DNA of 64,000 nucleotides from Rhodamnia argentea (Eukaryota; Streptophyta; Magnoliopsida; Myrtales; Myrtaceae): positions 35,222,934-35,286,933 of the forward strand of contig NC_063151.1 in assembly GCF_020921035.1 (NCBI RefSeq), read 5' to 3'. Position 1 is the first letter of the stretch, and each line of letters opens with the position of its first letter. Both the position numbers and the translations under genes were made by a program. Of this stretch, positions 22,291 through 36,134 are shown piece by piece. The notes below the pieces were generated by a model. That model saw nothing but the letters and a program-made list of their open reading frames with translations. It did not search any database and was not told the origin of the DNA.

Positions 22291-25200
22291 ATGGATGAAA
22301 ATAGGAAAAATTTCTTCAGGAAACATTCCAGTCCCCTATTTAAGAGAAAAGGGGTTGGCAGCAAGAAAGGAAGATTTAATAATTCTGGCCATGAGCAATC
22401 TTTTGGGAGCGATGACGCTGCTGACACTGTCTACCGCATACTTTGTCCGTCGAGAAAAATCGGTGGTGTTATAGGCAAAGGTGGCGGCATAATTAAAACC
22501 CTCAGAGAAGAGACCCAAGCAAAAATTACTGTCTCTGATTCAGTTCCTGGTTCAGATGAGCGAGTAATAACTCTCTATAGTTTGTCTGCTGGAATGTCAA
22601 AGGGCCGAAATGATGAAAATTCGGCTGAGGGAGACATGGAAATACATTGTGCTGCCCAGGATGCGCTACTGAAGGTGCATAACAGAATTGTTGAGGAAGA
22701 TCTTTTTGGAGGAATGACTTTTGATGATGAGACTGACACGACTTCAGTTACGGCACGACTTCTAGTGCCAAACAATATGGTTGGCTGTGTGCTAGGCAAA
22801 CGGGGTGATGTAATTCAAAGATTGCGAAGCGAAACCGGCGCAACAATTCGCGTTCTTTCTCCTGAACATCTCCCTACCTGTGCTATGAGTACCGATGAAT
22901 TGGTGCAGGTAAGATTTCTTACGTCCATTTTGTGCCCTTCTCAGTGTGCTTGCGGTGCTTGAGATTATCACGTTTGCTTTCCGAATAGTGCATTAAACGT
23001 TAACTGCCTAGATGAGAAATTTGACCGAGTAATTATTGGGACCTGAGGTTCTGGGAAATGTTGAAATTGTAAATATACCATAGATCGTGGATTAGGTTTT
23101 TTGTCTTGGGCGAACTTTCTTGACTTTAAACAAAATGCACATAGTTTGTTGGCTTGTCTTTTGGGGATGGAATTATTGATGATGGACAAAGTGGAATCCT
23201 CGATCGTATAAGGTCAAATGGAGATAACTGAACTGAAGTTAGCCAGATGACTTATGGATGCTTGAGAAAAGGCATGTACGACACCTGGCACCTGTTGCAA
23301 GCTGTTCATTTTGCCCAACTGCATGATATTCATGACATGATCAATGCAGCTTGAATTGGAACTCAAATCCATCATCTATGCTATGTTGATGTTGTCTTTT
23401 GCCCTCAAGGAATTTAAGAGTAGTTGAAGATGAACATTGCTCATTCACAAAAAACGAGGGTTTTTTTATTGCCATAGTTAGTATATTGAAGAGCTAACTG
23501 TCTGCCGCTGTTAGTGGCCTAGTGGACCTTATATGTAGATGCTTTTCACTACATTAATTTTTCTTCTGCTTGTATCTGTTATCTTCAGTTGTTTATATAT
23601 GTATCATTCATCAACTTTTTCACCAATAATGAAAAGTTTGAATCTGAGCTATGTTGAAATAAAACAGCATATATAACCTGAAAATTGATCTGCAAAATTA
23701 GAGGAACAGGTCAGGGCTGATTTCTGGAAGGATCCCTCGACAAAAGTAAATGAGAGAATCAAGTTAACAATACACTACTGATTTGGTGTTTATTCAGATT
23801 ATATTTTTCGGCATGAGGTACTTTTATTTAACCAAATTGGACTTGTTGGGATGTACTTTTTCTGTGCTGAATTGCTTGCAATTTCTTATCAATTCCGCCG
23901 TAGTATTTATTGCAACTTCTTTTAAATTGTAATCCCAGAAGGTGTAATGCAGATATCTGGTAAACCTGATGTGGTGAAGAGAGCTCTCCATGAAATCTCC
24001 ACTCTACTGCACCGAAATCCTCGAAAGGGTGAACCACCGTTGAATATGCCTATGCCTCCTAGGGGCCAAAGTTTCCCTCCAAGTGCTCCCATGCCAAATA
24101 TGCTTCCCCCCAGAAACCCGATGTGGTCCCACCATGCCTCGGATCCCTATGATATGCCGCCACCAATGCCTTGGTCTGGCGAGTATGGAAACCAGCCTCC
24201 TCGCTTTACATCAGGTGGTTTTAATGGTGTTTCCCCTAGACATGCAATGGAAGTTTCTGCTGAGTTTTCAATGAAGATTTTATGCTCTGTTGCAAGAATT
24301 GGAGGAGTAATTGGTAAAGGAGGGTATAATGTGAAACAGTTACAAAAGGAAACTGGAGCAAGTATTCATGTTGAAGAAGCATTGACAGAGTCAGAGGAGC
24401 GAGTCATTCGTGTCTCTGCTGTTGAGGTATGCACTGAACTCCTCCTGCAATGGCAGCCCTCGTGTTATATCTCTTCAAATATCAAATGGAGATGTAAAAA
24501 AAAGCCTATGATATTTAGCCACGCAGCGGCTTGTTTTCTTATATTGGTGTGGTGCAGATTTTTAGCTAGCAATGTACTTCTGAATCATTGTAATGGAGTT
24601 GTTTCAGGTTCTTGCGGATCCCAGATCACAGACCATCGAGGCAATTCTTCAGCTTCAGGATAAAGTGAGTGAATTTTCTGAAAAGGGTACCATGACGACT
24701 AGACTTCTTGTTCCTTCAAGTAAGGTTGGATGTATCCTTGGACAAGGAGGCCATGTTATCAACGAGATGAGGAGGCGAACTCAGGCAGATATTCGTGTTT
24801 TTTCAAAGGATGATAAGCCCGAGTGTGCAACTGAAGATGAAGAACTGGTTCAGGTGATTATGGTTACTTAATGCAGTGATAGTATTGTCCTTTTTCTCTA
24901 TTTTGTTAAGGTAAAGGGTGTAGTAATTAAACCTCGCATGTGAATTTAACCTGATTCATGCTTTTGATGCTTTAGGTATCAGGAAGTTTTGGTGTTGCTA
25001 AAGATGTTTTGGCAGAGATCTCTTCGAGACTTAGAGTGAGGACACTGCGGGATGAAAATGCTGGAGGTAAAGCGGATTCCATAGGAACTCCTCAAGGATT
25101 TGCTTCTGGAGGAAGCTTACGTGCCAGAAGGCTTCCACTCTCTGGATCTGTTGGTGCTGGCAGCTCTTATGAATATGAAGATTTCAAGGTAATGTCATGT

Positions 25201-27774
25201 TTCTGCCTATTTTCCTGTATGAATTTCTTCTTTTACTGGCTGATAGATGGTGTGCTATAGCCTATATCCTATTCTTTGTGCCAGGCCGTTGCAGCAATGT
25301 ATATTTGCTCTAAAGTCTCCCATCTCCCATTGGCAATGTAAATTGGCATTAAAACTGTCTTATTGTTAATGCAAATTCTTGCTGCCAATGTACATTTTGC
25401 TCTAAAAGCTCCTATTCACAATGAAAATTAGCATAAAAGTTTTGAGCAGCACTGATGATGTCCAATCTTTTACAACAATGATAGTGCTGGGAAGAAGCTG
25501 ATTTGTCATCTCATTATCTATATAAAATATTTTGCATAACCGTACCATGATTCCGTGAAGCTGTATCATGACATCTCATAATCTTTTTTAAGGAAGATAA
25601 TGGAAAAACATTTGTCTTGGCTTCTCTGGGGTTCATAGGATAGCAAAGTCATGCATGATATGAGCTACATAGTCAGTTGATGATGTGTCGGAGGAGATAT
25701 GTTTTTGCAAAAAAGGATAATATTAATGTTTCCTGTTCTAATCTTATTTGAAGGGTGGTCAACCTGAATATGAACCACTTGATTATCTGGGACCACGAAC
25801 TGCTGCTGTTGGGTAATACCTATGGTTCTCCTTCATTATTAAAATACCTAAAAGCTACCTGCAGGTTCCTTGATTAATTTTTTTTTTCTTTGAGCCCTAG
25901 ATACCACACTGTCAGCAGCAATTTGGAGACTAGAATTTCTAGCAATATGGTAGGTCCTGGTGTTGGAGGCAGCAAGATTGCAAATTTTGGTGAGGTAGGT
26001 TTTCTACATCTTGTGTTTTGTGCGAGGCATGGGTAAATTGATGCTGCAAGGATGAAGCTACGCACATGAACAAGATTGTCTCCCTTTGTGTAGAGCATGT
26101 CAAAATGGTCCACTCAAGTTGTGGGTCTTGCTTGGTGTCAGTTGGCAATCTTTCCTGGATACTAATTGGCTTGAAATCCTTGATTCGAGGACGCATAATC
26201 TCTTCTGAATCTTCCTTAATCAGGGCTTAATTTTCCAGAACCAAATTTAATTTGGACCTTTCCACACTGTTGCTAAAATAAGGTGTAAGAATCTAATATT
26301 AGACATACCGTGGGAAGAGTTTCTTGCAAATAAAACTGAGTTTGTTGGTAAATGGGGGTTTCAAGCTTGGAGAGAGGTTCTTGAATCTCATATCTTTGAA
26401 GGATATGTGGGTAGAAGAGATGCAGTGTAGCAGAAGAATCCAAATCACCTAGATATAGGGATAGAACTTATAGTGGGGGCTCGGAAATTGGCACCGAGCC
26501 TGTGAAATGTTTCACTTTGTTGCTGTGTGAATATCATAATTTGGGAATAATTAAACTATTCATTGCTAAACCAGACCGATGCAGCCATAGCTCTCAAGTT
26601 GTCTTTCCTGTTTCAATAAGTTCTCTATTTCCCGTAAACTGGATGTTAGAAATAATTCTATCTAATTCTAGAAGTTGCAATTAGTATTTCATGCCCTTGT
26701 AGAAGAATATAGCATTGTTATTTTTGGTTTCGGGATAAAGAAGTTTGTTGTCAGAGGATGAGAGGATTAGAAGTGGTGTGGCTGTTTTTTTAGTGTGAAA
26801 GAGTTTGGCACTCTAATTTGGCCATAAAGTTATAGTAGAGAGAGAAACATGACTGAATTTAACAGAAAAAATATAATAGAAACATCATTTCAAGTGTGTT
26901 ACTGAGTTCTGAAATTGGAAATTGAATTCCACCCAGGAACTGAGCCCAGATGTGAAAGTCTTTGCTATTCCCAGTTTGGCTTTTGAGGTGAAAGTCTTTG
27001 CTATTCCCAGTTTGGCTTTTGAGGTGTATTGAGTCAATATAGAGCCATATACTCAAATTTCAACAAGTCAAATACATAGATTATATCATCCTTCTGATGA
27101 CATTATTATGTATTGAAAATGTCTTCCAGCTTAACATCTCGAGACCCCAAGAAACAGTCCTTACCGTTTGCAACAAGGGGCCAATTTTACTTTCTTGCAA
27201 TTTTACTGACATGTGAGCTGCAATCTACTGATGAACCACTTCAAATTGACTATGAGTAGATCAAGTTCTGGGGCTCTTAGAAATATTTTGCAAAATTAAT
27301 CAAATAGTTTAAATTTTTGTGTTTTCTATATTTATGCGTGAGTTTCAAGAATGTAATGACTATTGTTTGGTTTTGTTTTGATCACGAGTTATCTTTTAGT
27401 GTGTTATCTATTCAAACTTTTTATGTGAAATGACAGTTTAGTATCTTGACTTTGATATTCAGGTCCTTGGAGGTAGCATGAAACTTCAGGATATGCAATA
27501 TGGTGGTCCACAGTCTGCTCGGGAGAGTCGTGGATCTAATCCTCACTTCCATTCCTTTACGAGGTCTGGTGGGCAAAGCATGACTAGTCAACAAAGTGCC
27601 TATCAGAGCACGGTTGCTCATCACGGCTCTTACCAGAGTATTAGGGATCAACCGGGCATATATCCTCCACAAAGCCCATATAGCCAGCAAGAGGCCTCAT
27701 CTTTCATTGGTGCACCCCTAGGTGACTATGGCTACCAGAATATAAGGGCTCAAGAAGGCTCCTTTCGGTACTGA
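22291..27774 (+). CDS. Multi-KH-domain RNA-binding protein (At4g18375/HEN4-like)
   Basis: A poly(rC)-binding-type plant RNA-binding protein, probably nuclear. Exons: 22291-22908, 23953-24426, 24608-24853, 24976-25188, 25754-25812, 25901-25994, 27463-27774; 671 aa, in frame. Four type I KH domains each carry the GxxG loop that grips single-stranded RNA: GKGG at 62-65, GKRG at 169-172, GKGG at 327-330 and GQGG at 409-412. They form two pairs (KH1-KH2, KH3-KH4) separated by a Pro/Met-rich linker (about 230-300). Relatives usually end with a fifth KH domain. Here the matching place, after MKLQD in exon 7, is a Gln/Ser/Tyr/Gly-rich tail with no GxxG. Family roles include mRNA processing, flowering time and stress response; the exact role here is unknown. 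The start is the first Met after the predicted leader intron and gives the conserved basic N-terminus. The last intron is 1468 bp. Confidence 0.9.
26952..27023. repeat. Perfect 36-bp direct duplication in a KH-gene intron
   Basis: Two identical 36-base copies lie head to tail at 26952-26987 and 26988-27023, starting GTGAAAGTCTTTGC. They sit in the last intron of the KH gene. Confidence 0.9.
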
Positions 27775-30760
27775 CATCAGTTCGAACATTTTTGTATATT
27801 AATTTTAGTTCTTCTCACAATGGTCGGCATCATTTCGGCAATCTGACAGTTATAAATAGAGGTCACTGTTCACTGAATGGGATTAAGCTTAGATAGAGAG
27901 GTAGATCTTATGTTGGGCTGTGGCAGATTGTTCACCCGTTTCTGTTGCTGAACTTGAAAAGGCTGTTTCCAAATAGTTGGGTTCTTGTATTGTTGGATTG
28001 TGTAAATTCTCAATTGTCTTAAAAAATGGGGGTAAGTGAGTTGAATGGCAACTAGGTGAGTTAATGTGTAACATTGTAGGTTTCATAGAGATTTTTCCAA
28101 TTTGTGGCAAAAAGTTCGATTGGAATGAGCAATTATTGATTGTGTTTTTATATGTTCATGTCATCTTACTTGCATGTGTCACGGGCTAACACTTGGGGGT
28201 CGATCTTTGCGGCAACTTGGGCTTTCTTTATATCGTTGGAATGCCTAAAGCTAAGCCTATTCTTGATGATTCACCCAGTACGCTTAAGCTAAGCTTATTC
28301 TTGATGATTCATTCGGATCACGTGGAGAGAGTTCTAGAGAGGGGAATGCTTTTGTATCCTTTCTTGTGGATATGAATGATCAAATAAAAAGGAGGACAAT
28401 CTTTTGTATAGTAGAGAGCCTCGGATTACAATGGTCGATTTATATTTGATCCGATGGCTAAGATTGTATCTTCCATCTATCTAACCACCGATAATAAATA
28501 GAAAGGCTCTAGAATAAGGGACAATTACTGTTTCGCCCGTATCTGGAAATATGCTAGAAGATGGTAGAAAACCCTAGTCAAATCCTAGAGGTTCAAGACA
28601 CAACAAGTCTTGGGGTTCTTCTCGGCGATATGATCGACCAGTCTAATCAGGAAAACCTCGGCCTGTTACACATGCATAAGCAAACGTTGTCACTCCAGCC
28701 TTGAGGGGCCTTCCTTTGTGAAATTGCCCGGACGAGAACCTTATTGATTTTTGAACGTATCTAACCCTTTCCGTGCTTAGGCTAAATTACCCGACTACTT
28801 GAGCTTTGTTTCGTCTTGCAACTAAAATTTGACCCTGGATCAAAATGAAAGGTTGACCATTAACTCAAAATGCTCGATAGGATCACCCATCTTCTCGATG
28901 TGTCCAGGACATTAGGTTTTTTTTTTTGGTCGAAATTCAGGACTTAAGTTTAACTATGGGAGAATCAACTTGACTTCACCCGAGTCAAGGTATAAGAGTG
29001 GTGTTCAGACCTTTTACCCTTCTCCAGAAATGACTCGTTCTTCAAGACATTAAGCGAAAGGTGAATTCAACTTGGATTCAGGCAAGGAATTCTTCCCCTG
29101 CCCGTTTAGATGAGCAAGAACTCTCCTCGAGGGAGAATTTGTCGAAATCATAATCGATTTACGGCCATTGATCATCAAATAACACCCTATTAGTCCAGTC
29201 CGGCTAAAACTCGGAATACGACCTCCACGAAATGAAATCCTTCATGAAAGTTGTATGATTTTTTCCAGCATGATCCGCACATTGCGTGAGTGAAATCACA
29301 CGAGCAGTGTTGCAGTGGCCGATGCCAAAATTGTGTCCAAGCCAGTGCCGACACGTCGCATCCAATCTTGCTCAACTTTCCTGTGCGTGGGCGCGAGGGG
29401 AAAATAGCACTTTTTAGCCACACGTTCCTTTTTTTTCCTCAGCCGTTGACGTTAGCCTTGGTTTGTGACGATTCACCATTTGGTACAGCGAAAGTACAAT
29501 ATCAATGCACAGGTAACGTCAAGTCATAGGTTGACTTCCATACCATATTCACCACTTTGAAGTGCCCCCGGGGTGGATAAGCCTTCGTGAGAGGCAAATT
29601 ATTTTCTCTAGACTAAGTTAATCAATCACTGCTGTACAGAAATCATGCGGGTCCGTTCCGATCTTCGGTGGACTTGTCGATTTCAAATCTCAGAGCGTCT
29701 AAACTTTATACACGTGAGTAATGATGGAATGAAATTATAAACGAGATAAGAAGTGCTTCATCGTATTTTCTTCCAAGATATCATTGTGAGAGTTTCCGTG
29801 AACCACCAGAAAGGGCATAAATGTTCGAGCAAAGTAGGATAAGCGGGGGCATGAAAAGCAAGTCTATTGAAATACTTTTCATCGATAGATATATCCTAGC
29901 ACGCAGAGACATGATGACTTGCGCCTTTACCGAGGTCCTAGAGGCCTTGTGAATTCGTGTGGCGGTTTATCAATTTCGTCTTTTGATTGCGAGGGGTACA
30001 ATACGAGACAATGCGAGTCATACCATTTTGGACTGAGTTTACCATACTAGATCGGCTTAAGCACTTCTAAACTTACCAAAAAGGGGAACAAACGGAAAAG
30101 GAGGAGTAACATGGTTATCTCTTCATCCTCCACACGAAAGAAGTGCTTCGCCCACTTGGCAACTTGGCTTTAGGGCTTATATGGTGGTCTTTCCTGTGCA
30201 CAATTTCCTTCTGGGCCTTTGTCCTCATCATCTCTCATTCCATGTCCTCGATCGCGTGGGGAAGAAAAAAAATACAGTCTGTCCCTCTCTCTCTCTCTCT
30301 CTGCCCATAAATGCAATTCTGTGGCGCTTTGATAATTATAGCCACTGTCATTTCGAGAGACACACGGATATCTTGTCACATTGCAACCACAACAAGGACA
30401 TCATTCCAATACTTGGTTGACAACATGAAATTTCCTAGTTGCAGTACTTGGGTGATGTTCCCATTTCTGAAGTCTCCCTTGTGTCCATAGGACTGATGGG
30501 CGTTTCCCATTGTCCACCACCTTCCATGGACCTCTCATTTGGTACCATGCATAGTAGTATGGAGTGTGAGGATTTGATGCCAATCACAACGAAGTAAATT
30601 GTAAAAGCGAGAAAGAGAAATTGACATAAAGTTTATTCTGGTTTACCCTTAAACTAAAGCTATGTCCAGCAGAGAATTTCGCTATAATTAACACTTCGTA
30701 GCTCTCGTTATGGCAATCAATTACAACCGAAAAAAGAGTATATATATTAGTAGTTATTCA
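27775..30760. other. Intergenic, no gene recognised
   Basis: After the KH gene's 3' end I see no supported gene. A partial direct repeat of about 28 bases (TATTCTTGATGATTCA core) occurs at about 28258 and 28298. A CT run lies at 30282-30302. Short open frames have no recognisable domain. Confidence 0.45.
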
Positions 30761-30779
30761 CAGGCCCAAACATGGAGGC

Positions 30780-31330
30780 TACCTTTGGTAAGGTTTTTGG
30801 GAAAAACCTTTGGAGTAATACAAAAGACTTTCGGTGAAAGGAATTTTTTTTTTTCTAAATTCAAACGGTGTTTGGTAAAGTGTAATTAAAAATACATTGG
30901 GAAGCAATTTTAATTTTAATGTTGTTTGAAAAAGCTGCACTTGTGAGCGACTTTTGTTATTTTCTTTATAAAAAAAAAACCCAAACCCTCGTCGGTGAGC
31001 TAGATTTGGCACCGGCCCGGCCTCGCTGAAGTCTCACGACCTTGGTCGACGGTCGCTTGGATTCGCACAACCTAGATAAGGTTGGCTAGGGCTAGATTTG
31101 GCTTGCCAGCAGCTAGATCTAGCCTCGCCGACAACTGACCCTTCGTAGGTGACTTCGTGCAAGTTGAGGGCATTTCCGAAATTATGAAAGTTTGGCAAGG
31201 GCAAAATTGGAATGAAAGAAGTGCATTGGCATATAAATGCTCAAAGCCCAAAATTCCTTCGTACCAAGCTTTTAGAAATGCAATTGCATCTTTCTAATGC
31301 CAAACACCATTTGCGTGAAGCCAAAATCAT
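30780..31330. repeat. Degenerate MITE-like element
   Basis: ACGGTGTTTGGTAAAG near 30864 is echoed in inverted form by CTAATGCCAAACACCATTT near 31296. Between them lies a GC-rich stretch (about 30985-31150) with repeated CTAGATTTGGC and CTCGCCGA words. GTGTTTGG-type inverted ends are typical of plant hAT/PIF MITEs. It is too decayed to place firmly. Confidence 0.35.
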
Positions 31331-33303
31331 GTAAAGCCCCAAAATGTTTTGGCAAAGCGCCCAACGCAACAATATAATCCCCTGTACTTGGAAGGGTCTT
31401 ATGAATACATTGGGTATATAGTCTTCATGTCCAACCAACATACAAATATAGGTAACTCGATACAGTTCACACCCCGATGATTACCACATAACAACAAAGG
31501 AGGAGTAGGGTTTTGGGCATTACCAGAGTGATTTCTAAGTTCCAGAAATGATGAAACCCGTTTCTGGGAAGGACGATCTAGGTTCGTGGTTTAACCGTAC
31601 TCACTCGGACTATGTTCATCAAGGTTAATCCGCGTCACATCAATCCTAGACTAATATGAATGTCAACACCTTATTAAATGGCGTTTTTCTACAGAAAATA
31701 TAGACATTTGGAATATACACAAATTTAAGATCATTGGCAATGTTGAAAATATGTCTCGAGTTTGAGCCAAAAAATAAACCATTCCAAATTTGAAAAGATT
31801 TCATAGGAGAGTCGGTTTCCTATTTGAGCAGTACCAAATTTGAGTAGGTCTCCAAGTTTGGATCCATCTCTCTTCTATCTATATGTGTGTGTGAAAAAAT
31901 TCCAACGACAGTTTGTGCTCATGAATTACATATTTAAAACCGTGAAAATCTTGTTTTAAGATTTTGTGTAATTCTTTTTTGAGATTGAGAGATTGTTTTG
32001 TAGGAAATTGAAAGGGCTAAACATGGTGTAAGATGTTGAGTGTAATTGGAGGTTGAGAAACTCTGAGAGTGTTTGAGTTACTCAAGTTTGGTTATAATCT
32101 CCCATGTATTGTTTGACCTATAGTGAAATTCTTTACTGGTCTTCTTGTTAATGTAGGTCACACCTATCGAACCACATAAATTTGGTATCTGACTTATATG
32201 CTCGTTTTGTCAATTTTATTGTTCGATCGCTTTCTTTTCGGAACATGACATTTGTTGTTGGGTCCACTAAGAATACCAACTACATGTGTTGGAGCAATAA
32301 GAGCCCGCCATACGAGGAGTCATGGATGGCCATCAATGTTTCGTTGGATAAACATCACATGTATGAAACTCCAAAACAAACTCAAATTTCATCAAGTGGT
32401 GAGATTGCTGCAGGATGCATATAAAAGTGCACAGGGGCAGTGGAATGATCGGTCGACGCGCATCATACAAAAAACCCCACATACTTACCGTTCCTCGAGA
32501 ATGTTTTCTGCATTGATCTATACGTGGATATAATAATGTGAGAGGGCCCGGCGGCCCTCGCCCAGGGCGAGGCCCGGCTTAACAGGATCTCAAGTACTGA
32601 CATGGTCTGCTTGGGTCGGATTTGGGTCGATCTGTTGGATCCATTCCGGAACCGCTGGATCGGCATGGCGGACGCCTATCTACACAGGTCGATTTCCGGC
32701 ATGGTTTTGGAAGCAATGGACAATAGTTTGGTCACCAAGTCAAATAGAATCTGGCTGAAATGGGGGGCGGGGGGTGGGGGAGGTCAGCATGCACTCAGCC
32801 GCCGACTCCCAATGGACTTTCACCGACGGAAGGAGATTGCTGTAAGTTGCGGAAATCAACTTCGATCGACGCTTCAAGTGCATTTTTCTAATCAAGATGA
32901 ACGATAATCTTCTTAAGGGAAAGCTCATGATTGATATGATATTAGATATACTTGGGCGTGCTTATCTCATATGGTATGGGACACTTTACAATAAAGTCGG
33001 CCTCTTTTTTTTTTTTTGGTTATTTTTATTTTGTGGACTATATCTTCTTATAAAGTGGAAGAGAGTTCAAAAAAATTCCCATCATATCATAACATCTAAT
33101 CCTGTGTGCCGGGATGGATCATTCAACAGCTTATCTTTGTTTTAAAAATATTAGGTATTCTCAAAAGAATGGAGAAATCCATTAGTTGGGGAGAAGAAAT
33201 TATTAATTGGTTTTAGAAAGTGGTTCGTTTATTTACAAGAAAACCCACAGAAAGTTCTGAATTTCATATACTGAAATGCAACTGACTCTGAATTTCCGAA
33301 ATC
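31331..33303. other. Intergenic, no gene recognised
   Basis: Frames at 32182-32424 and 32252-32533 (+) overlap each other in different phases and match nothing I know. They may be retroelement debris. Confidence 0.4.
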
Positions 33304-33862
33304 GAAAAAAAATTACTAAAAGAATCATAAATTTATTACAATTGCGCCGATTTAGTTCTAAAATTTTTATAATTGTGCCAATTCAGTCCATCTCGCGAAT
33401 TTTGGCCGGTTCAGCGCTAACGTGGATACCGACCGGCCGGTCAACGACATAATATTTTAGTAATTTTTTAAAAAAAAATTCTTCCCCTTCCCTCTTCTTC
33501 CTCCAACCAATCGCCGGACCTTGATGACCGACTAAAGGGATAGCCGGCAAGGCGAGGCTGAGCCTCACCAACCCAAATCTGGTAAGATTGATCGTCCCTC
33601 TGGCTGGTTGTTGAGGTCCAGTGACCGGCTAGAGGAAGAAGAAGGAAGGGGAAGGAAAAAAAAAGAAAAAAAATTCAAAAAGTATTAAAATATTATGTTG
33701 TCGGTCAGCCGGCGTCCACGTCGGCGCCGACGGATCAAAATTCGTTGGATGGACTGACTTGACATAATTGCAAAAGGTTTAGGACTGAATCGGTAAAAAA
33801 AAAAAAATTAGGACTAATTTAGCACAATTGCAATATTTTAGGACTTTTTTAGTAATTTTTCC
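33304..33862. mobile_element. Mutator-type MITE with 10-bp target duplication
   Basis: The ends are inverted repeats: AAATTACTAAAA on the left, and AAAAATTACTAAAAAAG on the right read from the other strand. Both continue into TTTAGTTCTAAA-like and CAATTGC words. TTCCGAAATC lies directly outside both ends (33294-33303 and 33863-33872), consistent with a 9-10-bp target duplication. The arms converge on a centre with CCTCTTCTTCC / GGAAGAAGAAGG and GCCGGC-rich words, so most of the element can fold back. Non-coding, about 559 bp. Confidence 0.75.
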
Positions 33863-33872
33863 TTCCGAAATC

Positions 33873-35993
33873 AGTATAATCAAGTCGTAAGCTAGTAAGA
33901 TATTTTAACTATGAAATTCCTTCTATCATGATTTACATAGAAGGCCTACATGACAAACATAAATTTGGACAATGATACTTGGAAGCACTTTGGTTGCACT
34001 TTTCACGGAAAAAGATTAGGGCGAACAGTTTAAGACACTGTCGTGTATAAAGATCCAAGACTTTTGGTGTGTTTTTTTCTCATTTTCTCTTCAATAATTT
34101 AATTTGTGGTTTTTAGACGAGCAATAACTTTTGTTTTTAGTGTTAATAACCACCCTAGCCTGTTTGTCAAAGCAACCACGATTAGTTAGATCTTGTTTAT
34201 CCTTCCTTTTTCTCGCATAATTTTCAATTATATGGGAATGATAATCCATATTTACATGAAAAAAAAAGAGCACATACCATGTGTATCTAACAATTTCGCG
34301 ATTAGCATCTGCCTTTTGTAAAATTTGCTACTGCCTAAAGTGGATGTTGGACAAAGCTTCTTCCAATTTTCACCTTGAGTCAACTCATCAATCCCTGAAA
34401 TATATCGCGAAATCTCTACAATTAGGTTCTTTAACTTTTTTATTTGAGTCGATGCTTCCGTTAAAAAGTATAAACGGAGATGCTGACTTGGCTGTTAAAT
34501 GCCGACGTGTCCAATTACATGCATCCTACCTGGCAATCAAAATATAAGGAATTGTTCTAAGAAGTTCAGAAAAATCCATGTCGTTATTTCCGTCTGTCTA
34601 TTGTTTAAATGGAATGACTAACTCGGACGAAAAAAGAATATAATTTAGGTGTTCAAAAACTTCTTTTAAAGGGACCTTGTAGAATATTTTACGAGAGTTT
34701 AATCTAAGCCTAAGGTACCCGGATAATGAAAGCCACCTACCTCGGGCAGTAGATCTCACTCATTAGTGTTCGGTAGAAGTCAAGAAGTCAAAAGGAATTA
34801 ATATAAGAAAATTTACTAATTTTTTCCTGTGTTGATCTCATACAAAAACTTTCCAGGTTTACAATACTTCTTTGTCAAAACAAAATAAAGAGAAGTTGCC
34901 ATGGATTCCATTTCGAGGTTCGAAAACTAAAAGAGGCCATTTTTGTCCAAAACCTTTTACTAAAATTGTGCAATCTGTGCTAAATCTATTATACGTTGTC
35001 AATTAAGTTTGAACTTTTTAATTTGTCAATTTAGTCCTAAACCTTCGTACGAAATTCCGACGCGGTTATTCTGGTCCACTTTCGCTGAAAATCACTATTG
35101 TCGATGATTAAACCCGCACGTCAGCGATTTTTAAAGAAAAATTGACTTGAATGACTACATTAGAATTTTGTACAGAGGTTTGTGACTGAATTGACAAAAT
35201 TAAAAAGTTCATTTCTAAATTGGCATTCGTAACGTTTATGACCGTAACTCACCAATTGGAAAGGTGGTCGAAGGAAATTTTCATTCAATCAAGCTTGGCT
35301 ATGTTAAATCAAATGAAATGTACATGAAGTTAACCCTTTAAGATATCAAAACAACGAAGGGGAAGAAGTTTTCCCAAATGGAAGAGCACGATTCTTTTTC
35401 TTGGAGTGCGAAAGGTATTCAGTAGACGAGCCAGAAAAAGTAAAAAAAGAAAAAGAAAAAGAGACATTGACCCGACTGACACGTCATGCTGGTGTGTCCC
35501 TCCTCTGATTAGGCTACAATAAGCCTAGAAAGATAATCCAGATCGTTTTGAGCACTAAATCTTGTTGGTACATAAGATTGGTTCGTGAGGATTTTGAAGG
35601 ATCTTCTCCTCCCCCTTGCTTTTTTCCATGCCGATCGTGGTGGATTAGGAATTGGGTCAAAGGCGTGGCCAATTGATAATTCATGTCGTGGAGTCAAAAT
35701 GCCTGCCCCCACTAGAGCAATCAAAGGTCGTCGCTTCTTCAAGTGGTAAGTCTTCATTTCTTGTGGCATTGTCAGAGATTATTCGATGAGGAATGCTCGA
35801 GTACCGTAGTTGAGAAATGAACTGACATAAAAAAAAAAGGGTATAAACATACATTATGAAACTTAATGTTTATTTCGTTGAAACTTATAGAAAGACATTA
35901 TAATCGAAACCCTATGGAGGGGGTGTGATCAATCGTTGACTACAGCCAAATTGTCCTTTCAAGCGTAATATTCCAATGGTTTAACATTTGGTT

Positions 35994-35996
<3 letters not shown>
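33873..35996. other. Intergenic with MITE relic, no gene
   Basis: About 34940-35240 is another decayed member of the TTTAGTCCTAAA inverted-repeat family, with a left block near 35030 and a right block near 35190. The remainder shows no recognisable coding region. Confidence 0.4.

Positions 35997-36035
<39 letters not shown>
35997..36035. repeat. (GA)n microsatellite
   Basis: About 19 GA dinucleotides, some 100 bases from the outer end of the copia LTR. Confidence 0.95.
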
Positions 36036-36038
<3 letters not shown>

Positions 36039-36134
36039 ACTAGATGCATTAAGCACTTGGTCATTATCTGATTGGTAGAGCACACATGTCCATTCTTACT
36101 CGATGTGAAATTAGCTGCTAATAATTTTCAATGG

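Noticed and set aside
32182-32533. Overlapping small open frames as a gene
   Set aside because: Different phases, no recognisable domain, no splice structure that extends them.
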